Assembly (NCBI GenBank): GCA_023375785.1
Contig: SZWC01006924.1
Span: 41,636 to 96,238, forward strand
Direction of reading: 5' to 3'
Length of the DNA: 54,603 nucleotides
Origin: Penium margaritaceum
Taxonomy: Eukaryota; Streptophyta; Zygnematophyceae; Desmidiales; Peniaceae
Below, one piece after another: positions 24,891 to 36,610 of this stretch; position 1 is the first letter of the stretch; the number at the start of each line of letters is the position of its first letter. A program made the position numbers and the translations under genes. The notes below the pieces were generated by a model that saw only the letters and a program-made list of their open reading frames with translations, was not told the origin of the DNA and made no database searches.

Positions 24891-25744
24891 TAGGTTGGAT
24901 GTTTGGTTGGAAGTTGGGTTGGAAGTTGGGTTGGAAGTGAGGTTGAGAGTTGTGTTATAAGCCGGGTCAGAAGCTGGGTTGGAAGTTGGGTTGGAGGTTG
25001 GGTTGGAAGTTGGGTTGGACGTTGGGTTTGAAGTTGGGTTGGATGATGGGAGGGAAGTTGGGATGGGAGTTGGGTTTGAAGCTCGGATGGAAGTTGGGTT
25101 AGAAGTTGGTTTGGAAGTTGGGTTCGAAGTTGGGCTGGAAGTTGGGTTTGAAGTAGGGTTGACCGTTTGAAGTTGGATGTTTGAATGGAAGTTGGAATAG
25201 AAGTTGGGATGGAAGTTGGGATAGAAGTTGGATTGGATGATGGGAGGGAAGTTGGGATGGAAGTTGTGTTTGAAGATGGGTTGGAAGTTGGGATAGAAGT
25301 TGGGTTTGAAGTTGGGATGGAAGTTGGGATCGAAGTTGGGTTGGAAGTTGGGTTGGATGTTGGGTTGGAAGTTGGGATGGAAATTGGGTTGGAAGTTGGG
25401 TTGGAATCTGGGTTGGAAGTTGGGTTGGAAGTTAGGTTTGAAGTTTGGTTCAAAGTTAGGTTGGAAGTTGGGTTGGAAGTAGGGTTGAAAGTTTGGTTGT
25501 AATCTGGGATAGAAGCTGATTGGAAGTTGGGTTGGAAGTTGGGTTAAAAGTTGGATTGGAAGTTGGGTTGGATGATTGAAGGGAAGTTGGGATGGAAGTT
25601 GGGTTTGAAGTTGGGATGGAAGTTTTGATAGAAGTTGTGTTGGAGGTTCGGTTGGAAGTTCGGTTGGAAGTTGGGTTGATCGTTGGGTTGGAATTTGAGT
25701 TGGAAGTTGGGTTCAAAGTTGGGCTGGAATTTGGATTGGCAGTT

Positions 25745-25930
25745 GGGTTGGAAGTTGGGTTGGAAGTTGGGTTGGAAGTTGGGTTGGAAGTTGGGTTGGA
25801 AGTTGGGTTGGATGTTGGCTTGGAATTTGGGTTGGAAGTTGGGTTGGAAGTTGGGTTGGAAGTTGGGTTGGAAGTTGGGTTGGAAGTTGGGTTGGATGTT
25901 GGCTTGGAATTTGGGTTGGAAGTTGGGTTG
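25745..25930. repeat. Tandem duplication, 84-bp period
   Basis: GATGTTGGCTTGGAATTTGG occurs at 25811 and 25895, each preceded by a run of consensus units. Confidence 0.88.
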
Positions 25931-27522
25931 GAAGTTGGGATGGAGGTGGGAGGGAAGTTGGGTCGGAAGTTGGGCTGGAAGTTGGGTTGGAAGATGGGTT
26001 GGAAGTTGGGTTGAATGTTGGGTTGGAAGAAGGGTTGGATGCTGGGTTGGAAGTTGGGATGGAAGTTGGGATGGAAGTTGGGCTGGAAGTTGGGTTGGAA
26101 GTTGGGATGAAAGTTGGATTGGAAGTTGGATTAGAAAATGGATTGGACGTTGGGTTGGAAGTGGGATTGGAAGATGGGTTGGAAATTGGGTTGGAAGTTA
26201 TGTTGGAAGTTGGGTTGGAGGTTGGGTTCGAAGTTGGGTTGGAAATTGGGTTGGAAGTTGGATTGGAAATTGGGTTGAAAGTTGGTATGGGATCTAGATT
26301 GGAAGTTGGGTTGGAAGCTGGGTTGGAAGTTGGGTAAGGATTTGGATTGGAAGTTGGGTTGGAAGTTGGGCTGGAAGTTGGGCTGATATATGGTAGGAAG
26401 TTGGGATGGAAGTTGGGTTGGAAGTTGGGTTGGAAGGTGGGTTGGAAGTTGGGTTCGAAGTTGGGTTGGAAGTAGGGATGGAAGTTGGGATTGAAGGGAA
26501 GATGGAAGTTGGGTTGGATGTTGGGTTGGAAGTTGGGTTGGAAGTTGGGTTGGAAGCTGGGTTGGAAGTTGGGTTGGAAGTTGGGTTGGAAGTTGGGTTG
26601 GAAGTTGGGTTGCAAGTTAGGTTGGCAGTTGGGTTGGAAGTTGCGTTGGAAGTTGGGTTGGAATATGGGTTGAAAGTTGGGTTGGAAGTTGAGTTGGAAG
26701 TTGGATTGCAAGTTGGGTTGGGAGTAGGATTGGAAGTTGGTTTGCAAGTTGGGTTGGAAGTTGAGTTGGAATTTGGGTTGGATGTTGGATTAGAATTTGG
26801 ATTCGCAATTGGGTTAGAAGTTGGGTTGGATGTTGGGTTGGAAGGTGGGTTGGAAATTGGGTTGGAAATTTGGTTGGAAGTTGGGTTGGAAGTTGGGTTG
26901 GAAGTTGGCTTTGAAGTTGGGCTGGAAGTTGGGTTGGAAGTTGGGTTGGAATTTGAGTCGGAAGTTGGGTTTGAAGTTGGGTTGGAAGTTGGGTGGAAGT
27001 TGGGCTGGAAGTAGCATTGGAGGTTGGGATGTAAGTTGGGTTGGAAGTTGGGTTGGAGGTTGGGTTGGAAGTTGGGTTGGAAGGTTGGTTGGAAGTTTAG
27101 ATGGAAGTTGGGATGGAAGTTTGGTTGGAAGTTGGGTTGGACGTTGGGTTGGAAGTTGGGTTGGAAGTTGGGTTGGAAGTTAGGTTGGAAGTTGGGTTGG
27201 AAGTTGGGTTGCACGTTGAGTTCAAAGTTGGGATGGGAGTTGGGATGGAAGTTGGATTGAAAGTTGGGTTGGAAGTAGGGATGGAAAATGGGATGGAAGT
27301 TGGGTTGGAAGTTGGGTTGGAAGTTGAGTTGGAAGTTGGGTTGGGAGTTTGGTTGGAAGTCGGGTTGGAAGTTGAGTTAAAAGTTGGAATGGAAGTTGGG
27401 ATGGAAGCAGGGTTTGAAGTTGGGTTAGAAGTTGGGATGGAAGTTGGGTTGGAAGTTGGGTTGGCAGTTGGGTTGGAAGTTTGGTTGGAAGTTGAGTTGG
27501 AAGTTGGGTTGGAAGTTGGGTT

Positions 27523-27745
27523 GGAAGGTGGGTTGGAAGTTGGCTTGGAAGTTCGGTTGGAAGTAGGGATGGAAGTTTGGATGGAAGTTGAGATGGAAGT
27601 TGGGTTGGATGTTTGGTTGGACTTTGGGTTGGAAGTTGGGTTGGAAGTTGGGTTGGAAGGTGGGTTGGAAGTTGGCTTGGAAGTTCGGTTGGAAGTAGGG
27701 ATGGAAGTTTGGATGGAAGTTGAGATGGAAGTTGGGTTGGAAGTT
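27523..27745. repeat. Tandem duplication, 132-bp period
   Basis: A block GGAAGGTGGG, GGCTTGGAAG, GTTCGGTTGG, GTAGGGATGG, GTTTGGATGG, GTTGAGATGG occurs at 27523 and 27655 (11 x 12 bp). Confidence 0.9.
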
Positions 27746-28427
27746 GGGTTGGAAGTTGGGTTGGACGTTGGGTTGGAAGTTGGGTTGGAAGTTTGGTTGG
27801 ATGTTGGGTTGGAAAGAGGGTTGGAAGTTGGGATGGAAGTTGGGTTGGAAGTTGGGTTTGAATTTGAGTTGGAAGTTGGGTATGAAGGTGGGTTGGAAGT
27901 TGGGTTGGAAGTTGGATTGGAAGTAGCGTTGGAAGTTGGGATGTAAATTGGGTTGGAAGTTGGGTTGGAAGTTGGGTTGAAGTTGGGTTGGAAGTTTGGT
28001 TGGAGGTTGAGATGGAAGTTGGGATGGAAGTTGGGTTGGAGGTTGGGTTGGACATTGGGTTGGACGTTGGGTTGGAAGTTGGGTTGGAAGTTGGGTTGGA
28101 AGTTGGGTTGGAAGTTGGGTTGGAAGTTGGGTTGGAAGTCTGGTTGGAAGTTGGGTTGGAAGTTGGGTTGGAAGCTGGGATGGAAGTTGGGTTGGAAGTT
28201 GGGTTGGACATTGGGTTGGACGTTGGGTTGGAAGTTGGGTTGGAACTTGGGTTGGAAGTTGAGTTGGAAGTTGGGTTGGAAGTTGAGTTGAAAGTTGGCT
28301 TGGAAGTTGCCTCGGAAGTTGGTTGGAAGGAGGGTTGGAAGTTGGGATGGAAGTTGGTTTGGAAGTTGGGTTTGAATTTGGGTTGGAAGTTGGGTTTGAA
28401 GTTGGGTTGGAAGTTGGGTTGGAAGTT

Positions 28428-31010
28428 GGGCTGGAAGTTGGGATGGAAGTTGGGTTGGAAGTTAGGTTGGAAGTTGGGGTGGAAGTTGGGTTGGAAGTTG
28501 GGTTGGAAGTTAAATTGGAAGTTGGGTTGGAAGTTTGGTTGGAAGCTGGGGTAGAAGCTGGGTTGGAAGTTGGGTTGGAAGTTGGGCTGGAAGTTGGGAT
28601 GGAAGTTGGGTTGGAAGTTAGGTTGGAAGTTGGGGTGGAAGTTGGGTTGGAAGTTGGGTTGGAAGTTAAATTGGAAGTTGGGTTGGAAGTTTGGTTGGAA
28701 GCTGGGGTAGAAGCTGGGTTGGAAGTTGGGTTGGAAGTTGGGCTGGAAGTTGGGATGGAAGTTGGGTTGGAAGTTAGGTTGGAAGTTGGGGTGGAAGTTG
28801 GGTTGGAAGTTGGGTTGGAAGTTAAATTGGAAGTTGGGTTGGAAGTTTGGTTGGAAGCTGGGGTAGAAGCTGGGTTGGAAGTTGGGTTGGAAGTTGGGCT
28901 GGAAGTTGGGATGGAAGTTGGGTTGGAAGTTAGGTTGGAAGTTGGGGTGGAAGTTGGGTTGGAAGTTGGGTTGGAAGTTAAATTGGAAGTTGGGTTGGAA
29001 GTTTGGTTGGAAGCTGGGGTAGAAGCTGGGTTGGAAGTTGGGTTGGAAGTTGGGCTGGAAGTTGGGATGGAAGTTGGGTTGGAAGTTAGGTTGGAAGTTG
29101 GGGTGGAAGTTGGGTTGGAAGTTGGGTTGGAAGTTAAATTGGAAGTTGGGTTGGAAGTTTGGTTGGAAGCTGGGGTAGAAGCTGGGTTGGAAGTTGGGTT
29201 GGAAGTTGGGCTGGAAGTTGGGATGGAAGTTGGGTTGGAAGTTAGGTTGGAAGTTGGGGTGGAAGTTGGGTTGGAAGTTGGGTTGGAAGTTAAATTGGAA
29301 GTTGGGTTGGAAGTTTGGTTGGAAGCTGGGGTAGAAGCTGGGTTGGAAGTTGGGTTGGAAGTTGGGCTGGAAGTTGGGATGGAAGTTGGGTTGGAAGTTA
29401 GGTTGGAAGTTGGGGTGGAAGTTGGGTTGGAAGTTGGGTTGGAAGTTAAATTGGAAGTTGGGTTGGAAGTTTGGTTGGAAGCTGGGGTAGAAGCTGGGTT
29501 GGAAGTTGGGTTGGAAGTTGGGCTGGAAGTTGGGATGGAAGTTGGGTTGGAAGTTAGGTTGGAAGTTGGGGTGGAAGTTGGGTTGGAAGTTGGGTTGGAA
29601 GTTAAATTGGAAGTTGGGTTGGAAGTTTGGTTGGAAGCTGGGGTAGAAGCTGGGTTGGAAGTTGGGTTGGAAGTTGGGCTGGAAGTTGGGATGGAAGTTG
29701 GGTTGGAAGTTAGGTTGGAAGTTGGGGTGGAAGTTGGGTTGGAAGTTGGGTTGGAAGTTAAATTGGAAGTTGGGTTGGAAGTTTGGTTGGAAGCTGGGGT
29801 AGAAGCTGGGTTGGAAGTTGGGTTGGAAGTTGGGCTGGAAGTTGGGATGGAAGTTGGGTTGGAAGTTAGGTTGGAAGTTGGGGTGGAAGTTGGGTTGGAA
29901 GTTGGGTTGGAAGTTAAATTGGAAGTTGGGTTGGAAGTTTGGTTGGAAGCTGGGGTAGAAGCTGGGTTGGAAGTTGGGTTGGAAGTTGGGCTGGAAGTTG
30001 GGATGGAAGTTGGGTTGGAAGTTAGGTTGGAAGTTGGGGTGGAAGTTGGGTTGGAAGTTGGGTTGGAAGTTAAATTGGAAGTTGGGTTGGAAGTTTGGTT
30101 GGAAGCTGGGGTAGAAGCTGGGTTGGAAGTTGGGTTGGAAGTTGGGCTGGAAGTTGGGATGGAAGTTGGGTTGGAAGTTAGGTTGGAAGTTGGGGTGGAA
30201 GTTGGGTTGGAAGTTGGGTTGGAAGTTAAATTGGAAGTTGGGTTGGAAGTTTGGTTGGAAGCTGGGGTAGAAGCTGGGTTGGAAGTTGGGTTGGAAGTTG
30301 GGCTGGAAGTTGGGATGGAAGTTGGGTTGGAAGTTAGGTTGGAAGTTGGGGTGGAAGTTGGGTTGGAAGTTGGGTTGGAAGTTAAATTGGAAGTTGGGTT
30401 GGAAGTTTGGTTGGAAGCTGGGGTAGAAGCTGGGTTGGAAGTTGGGTTGGAAGTTGGGCTGGAAGTTGGGATGGAAGTTGGGTTGGAAGTTAGGTTGGAA
30501 GTTGGGGTGGAAGTTGGGTTGGAAGTTGGGTTGGAAGTTAAATTGGAAGTTGGGTTGGAAGTTTGGTTGGAAGCTGGGGTAGAAGCTGGGTTGGAAGTTG
30601 GGTTGGAAGTTGGGCTGGAAGTTGGGATGGAAGTTGGGTTGGAAGTTAGGTTGGAAGTTGGGGTGGAAGTTGGGTTGGAAGTTGGGTTGGAAGTTAAATT
30701 GGAAGTTGGGTTGGAAGTTTGGTTGGAAGCTGGGGTAGAAGCTGGGTTGGAAGTTGGGTTGGAAGTTGGGCTGGAAGTTGGGATGGAAGTTGGGTTGGAA
30801 GTTAGGTTGGAAGTTGGGGTGGAAGTTGGGTTGGAAGTTGGGTTGGAAGTTAAATTGGAAGTTGGGTTGGAAGTTTGGTTGGAAGCTGGGGTAGAAGCTG
30901 GGTTGGAAGTTGGGTTGGAAGTTGGGCTGGAAGTTGGGATGGAAGTTGGGTTGGAAGTTAGGTTGGAAGTTGGGGTGGAAGTTGGGTTGGAAGTTGGGTT
31001 GGAAGTTAGG
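28428..31010. repeat. Higher-order repeat: 16 x 156 bp plus a partial copy
   Basis: Sixteen tandem copies of a 156-bp unit (13 x 12 bp), 28428-30923, followed by a partial seventeenth to about 31010. Markers in each copy are GGGCTGG, GTTAGGTTGG, GTTGGGGTGG, GTTAAATTGG, GTTTGGTTGG and GCTGGGGTAGAAGC. The anchor GTAGAAG recurs every 156 bp from 28551 to 30891. The copies look identical by eye. Confidence 0.97.
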
Positions 31011-32375
31011 TTGGAAGTTGGGGTGGAAGTTGGGTTGGAAGTTGGGTTGGAAGTTGGATAAGAAGTTGGGTTGAAAGTTGGGTTGGAAGCTGGGTTAGAA
31101 GTTGGGTTGGAAGTTAGGTTGGAAGTTGGGTTGGATGTTGGGTTGGAAGTTTGGTTGGAAGTTGGGTTGGATGATGGGAGGGAAGTTGTGATGGAAGTTG
31201 GGTTTAAAATTGGGATGGAAGTTGGGTTGGAAGTTGGGTTGGAAGTTGGGTCGGAAGTTGGGTTCGTAGTTGGGTAGGAAGTTCCGTTGGAAGTTGGGTT
31301 GGTAGTTGGGTTGGAAGTTGGGTTGGATGTTGGGTTGGTAGTTGAGATGGAAGTTGGGCTGGAACTAAGATTGGATGTTGGGTTGGAATTTGGGCTGGAG
31401 TTTGGGTTGGAAGTTTGGGTGGATGTTGGGTTGGAAGTTGAGTTGGAAGTCGGGTTGTAAGTTGGGTTGGAGCTTGGGTTGGAAGTTGGGTTGGAAGTTG
31501 GGTTAGAAGTTGGATTGGAAGTTGGGTTGGAAGCTATGTTGGATACTGGGCTGGAAGTTGGGTTGGAAGTTGGGTTGGAAGCTGGGTTGGAAGCTGGGAT
31601 GGAAGTTGGGATGAAAATTGGGCTGGAAGTTGGGTGAGAAGCTGGGTTGGAAGTTGGATTGGAAGTTGGGCTGGATGTTGGATTGGAAGTTGGGTTGGAA
31701 ATTGTGTTGGAAGTTGGGCTGGAAGTTGGGTTAGAACTTGGGTTGGAAGTTGTGTTGGAAGTTGGGATGGAAGTTGGGTTGACAACTGGGTTGGAAGTTG
31801 GGTTGGAAGTTGGATTGGATGTTGGGAGGGAAGTTGGGATGGAAGCTGTGTTTGAAGCTGGGATGGAAGTTGGGATGGAACTTGGGTTGGAAGTTGGGTT
31901 GGACGTTGGGTTGGAAGTTGGGTTGGAAGTTGGGTTGGACGTTGGATTGAAAGATGAGTTGGAAGTTGGGTTGAATTTTGGGTTGGAAGTTGGGTTGAAT
32001 GTTGGGTTGGAAGCTGGGTTGTATGCTGGGTTGGAAGTTGGGATGGAAGTTGGGTTGGAAGTTGGGTTGGAAGTTGGATTGGAAGTTGGGTTGAAAGTTT
32101 GGTTGGAAGCTGGGTTAGAAGCCGGGTTGGAAGTTGGGTTTGAAGTTGGGTTGGAAGTTGGGTTGGAAGTTGGGTTGGAAGTTGGGTTGGAAGTTGGGTT
32201 GGAAGTTGGGTTGGAAGTTGGGTTGGATGTTGGGATGGAAGTTGGGATGGAAGTTTGGTTTAACGTTGGGATGGAAGTTGGGATGGAAGTTGGGATGGAA
32301 GTCGGGATGGAAGTTGGGTTGGACGTTGGGTTGGAAGTTGGGTTGGAAGCTGGATTGGAAGTTGGGTTGGAAGTT

Positions 32376-35300
32376 GGGTGGAAAGTTGGGTTGGAAGCTG
32401 GGTTACATGCTGGGTTGGAAGTTGGGTAGGAATTTGGGTTGGAAGTTGGGTTGGAAGTTGGGCTGCAAGTTGTGTTGGAAGTTGGATTGGAAGTTGGGTT
32501 GGAAGTTGGGTGGAAAGTTGGGTTGGAAGCTGGGTTACATGCTGGGTTGGAAGTTGGGTAGGAATTTGGGTTGGAAGTTGGGTTGGAAGTTGGGCTGCAA
32601 GTTGTGTTGGAAGTTGGATTGGAAGTTGGGTTGGAAGTTGGGTGGAAAGTTGGGTTGGAAGCTGGGTTACATGCTGGGTTGGAAGTTGGGTAGGAATTTG
32701 GGTTGGAAGTTGGGTTGGAAGTTGGGCTGCAAGTTGTGTTGGAAGTTGGATTGGAAGTTGGGTTGGAAGTTGGGTGGAAAGTTGGGTTGGAAGCTGGGTT
32801 ACATGCTGGGTTGGAAGTTGGGTAGGAATTTGGGTTGGAAGTTGGGTTGGAAGTTGGGCTGCAAGTTGTGTTGGAAGTTGGATTGGAAGTTGGGTTGGAA
32901 GTTGGGTGGAAAGTTGGGTTGGAAGCTGGGTTACATGCTGGGTTGGAAGTTGGGTAGGAATTTGGGTTGGAAGTTGGGTTGGAAGTTGGGCTGCAAGTTG
33001 TGTTGGAAGTTGGATTGGAAGTTGGGTTGGAAGTTGGGTGGAAAGTTGGGTTGGAAGCTGGGTTACATGCTGGGTTGGAAGTTGGGTAGGAATTTGGGTT
33101 GGAAGTTGGGTTGGAAGTTGGGCTGCAAGTTGTGTTGGAAGTTGGATTGGAAGTTGGGTTGGAAGTTGGGTGGAAAGTTGGGTTGGAAGCTGGGTTACAT
33201 GCTGGGTTGGAAGTTGGGTAGGAATTTGGGTTGGAAGTTGGGTTGGAAGTTGGGCTGCAAGTTGTGTTGGAAGTTGGATTGGAAGTTGGGTTGGAAGTTG
33301 GGTGGAAAGTTGGGTTGGAAGCTGGGTTACATGCTGGGTTGGAAGTTGGGTAGGAATTTGGGTTGGAAGTTGGGTTGGAAGTTGGGCTGCAAGTTGTGTT
33401 GGAAGTTGGATTGGAAGTTGGGTTGGAAGTTGGGTGGAAAGTTGGGTTGGAAGCTGGGTTACATGCTGGGTTGGAAGTTGGGTAGGAATTTGGGTTGGAA
33501 GTTGGGTTGGAAGTTGGGCTGCAAGTTGTGTTGGAAGTTGGATTGGAAGTTGGGTTGGAAGTTGGGTGGAAAGTTGGGTTGGAAGCTGGGTTACATGCTG
33601 GGTTGGAAGTTGGGTAGGAATTTGGGTTGGAAGTTGGGTTGGAAGTTGGGCTGCAAGTTGTGTTGGAAGTTGGATTGGAAGTTGGGTTGGAAGTTGGGTG
33701 GAAAGTTGGGTTGGAAGCTGGGTTACATGCTGGGTTGGAAGTTGGGTAGGAATTTGGGTTGGAAGTTGGGTTGGAAGTTGGGCTGCAAGTTGTGTTGGAA
33801 GTTGGATTGGAAGTTGGGTTGGAAGTTGGGTGGAAAGTTGGGTTGGAAGCTGGGTTACATGCTGGGTTGGAAGTTGGGTAGGAATTTGGGTTGGAAGTTG
33901 GGTTGGAAGTTGGGCTGCAAGTTGTGTTGGAAGTTGGATTGGAAGTTGGGTTGGAAGTTGGGTGGAAAGTTGGGTTGGAAGCTGGGTTACATGCTGGGTT
34001 GGAAGTTGGGTAGGAATTTGGGTTGGAAGTTGGGTTGGAAGTTGGGCTGCAAGTTGTGTTGGAAGTTGGATTGGAAGTTGGGTTGGAAGTTGGGTGGAAA
34101 GTTGGGTTGGAAGCTGGGTTACATGCTGGGTTGGAAGTTGGGTAGGAATTTGGGTTGGAAGTTGGGTTGGAAGTTGGGCTGCAAGTTGTGTTGGAAGTTG
34201 GATTGGAAGTTGGGTTGGAAGTTGGGTGGAAAGTTGGGTTGGAAGCTGGGTTACATGCTGGGTTGGAAGTTGGGTAGGAATTTGGGTTGGAAGTTGGGTT
34301 GGAAGTTGGGCTGCAAGTTGTGTTGGAAGTTGGATTGGAAGTTGGGTTGGAAGTTGGGTGGAAAGTTGGGTTGGAAGCTGGGTTACATGCTGGGTTGGAA
34401 GTTGGGTAGGAATTTGGGTTGGAAGTTGGGTTGGAAGTTGGGCTGCAAGTTGTGTTGGAAGTTGGATTGGAAGTTGGGTTGGAAGTTGGGTGGAAAGTTG
34501 GGTTGGAAGCTGGGTTACATGCTGGGTTGGAAGTTGGGTAGGAATTTGGGTTGGAAGTTGGGTTGGAAGTTGGGCTGCAAGTTGTGTTGGAAGTTGGATT
34601 GGAAGTTGGGTTGGAAGTTGGGTGGAAAGTTGGGTTGGAAGCTGGGTTACATGCTGGGTTGGAAGTTGGGTAGGAATTTGGGTTGGAAGTTGGGTTGGAA
34701 GTTGGGCTGCAAGTTGTGTTGGAAGTTGGATTGGAAGTTGGGTTGGAAGTTGGGTGGAAAGTTGGGTTGGAAGCTGGGTTACATGCTGGGTTGGAAGTTG
34801 GGTAGGAATTTGGGTTGGAAGTTGGGTTGGAAGTTGGGCTGCAAGTTGTGTTGGAAGTTGGATTGGAAGTTGGGTTGGAAGTTGGGTGGAAAGTTGGGTT
34901 GGAAGCTGGGTTACATGCTGGGTTGGAAGTTGGGTAGGAATTTGGGTTGGAAGTTGGGTTGGAAGTTGGGCTGCAAGTTGTGTTGGAAGTTGGATTGGAA
35001 GTTGGGTTGGAAGTTGGGTGGAAAGTTGGGTTGGAAGCTGGGTTACATGCTGGGTTGGAAGTTGGGTAGGAATTTGGGTTGGAAGTTGGGTTGGAAGTTG
35101 GGCTGCAAGTTGTGTTGGAAGTTGGATTGGAAGTTGGGTTGGAAGTTGGGTGGAAAGTTGGGTTGGAAGCTGGGTTACATGCTGGGTTGGAAGTTGGGTA
35201 GGAATTTGGGTTGGAAGTTGGGTTGGAAGTTGGGCTGCAAGTTGTGTTGGAAGTTGGATTGGAAGTTGGGTTGGAAGTTGGGTGGAAAGTTGGGTTGGAA

Positions 35301-35807
35301 GCTGGGTTACATGCTGGGTTGGAAGTTGGGTAGGAATTTGGGTTGGAAGTTGGGTTGGAAGTTGGGCTGCAAGTTGTGTTGGAAGTTGGATTGGAAGTTG
35401 GGTTGGAAGTTGGGTGGAAAGTTGGGTTGGAAGCTGGGTTACATGCTGGGTTGGAAGTTGGGTAGGAATTTGGGTTGGAAGTTGGGTTGGAAGTTGGGCT
35501 GCAAGTTGTGTTGGAAGTTGGATTGGAAGTTGGGTTGGAAGTTGGGTGGAAAGTTGGGTTGGAAGCTGGGTTACATGCTGGGTTGGAAGTTGGGTAGGAA
35601 TTTGGGTTGGAAGTTGGGTTGGAAGTTGGGCTGCAAGTTGTGTTGGAAGTTGGATTGGAAGTTGGGTTGGAAGTTGGGTGGAAAGTTGGGTTGGAAGCTG
35701 GGTTACATGCTGGGTTGGAAGTTGGGTAGGAATTTGGGTTGGAAGTTGGGTTGGAAGTTGGGCTGCAAGTTGTGTTGGAAGTTGGATTGGAAGTTGGGTT
35801 GGAAGTT
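32376..35807. repeat. Higher-order repeat: 26 x 132 bp
   Basis: Twenty-six tandem copies of a 132-bp unit (11 x 12 bp). Markers per copy are GGGTGGAAAG, GGGTTACATGCTGGG, GGGTAGGAATTTGGG, GGGCTGCAAG, GTTGTGTTGG and GTTGGATTGG. The anchor GGTTACATGC recurs every 132 bp from 32401 to 35701, and the copies look identical by eye. One more, offset copy of the TTACATGC block lies 192 bp after the last anchor, at about 35877-35935. This is the largest higher-order array in the window, at 3.4 kb. Confidence 0.97.
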
Positions 35808-36447
35808 GGGTTGGAAGTTGGGTTGGAAGTTGGGTTGGAAGGTGGATTGGAAGTTGGGTTGGAAGTTGGGTTGAAAGTTGGGTTGGAAGCTGGGTTACAT
35901 GCTGGGTTGGAAGTTGGGTAGGAATTTGGGTTGGAAGTTGGGTTGGAAGTTGCGTTGGAAGATGGGTTGGAAATTGGGTTTGAAGTTGGGATGGAAGTTG
36001 GGGTGAAAGTTGGGATGGAAGTTGGGTTGGAAGTTTGGTTGGAAGTTGGGTTGGAAGTTGGGTTGGAAGCTGGATTGGAAGTTGGGTTGGAAGTTGGGTT
36101 GGAAGTTGGGTTGGAAGTTGGGATGGAAGTCGGGATGCAAGTTGGGTTGGATGTTGGGTTGGAAGCTCGGTTGGAAGTTCGGAGGGAAGTTGGGTTGGAA
36201 GTTGGGTTGGATATTGGGTTGGAAGCTGGGTTAAAATTTGCATTGGAAGTTGGGTTGGAAGTTGGGATGAAAGTTGGGATGAAGGTTGGGTTGGAATTTG
36301 GGTTCGAAGCTGGGTTGGAAGTTGGGTTGGAAGTGGGGATGGAAGCTGGGATGGAAGTTGGGTTGGAAGTTGGGTTGGAAGTTCGTTTGAAAGTTGGGTT
36401 GGAAGTTGGGTTGGGAGTTCGGTTGAAGGTTGGGTTGGAAGTTGGGT

Positions 36448-36610
36448 TGAAAGTTGGGTTGGACGTTGGGTTGGAAGTTGGGTTTGAAATTGGATTGGAA
36501 GTTGGGTGGGAAGCTGGGTTGGAAGTTGGGTTGAAAGTTGGGTTGGACGTTGGGTTGGAAGTTGGGTTTGAAATTGGATTGGAAGTTGGGTGGGAAGCTG
36601 GGTTGGAAGC
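36448..36610. repeat. Tandem duplication, 84-bp period
   Basis: GGACGTTGGG occurs at 36461 and 36545, each followed by GGGTTTGAAATTGG and GGGTGGGAAGCTGGG. Confidence 0.88.
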
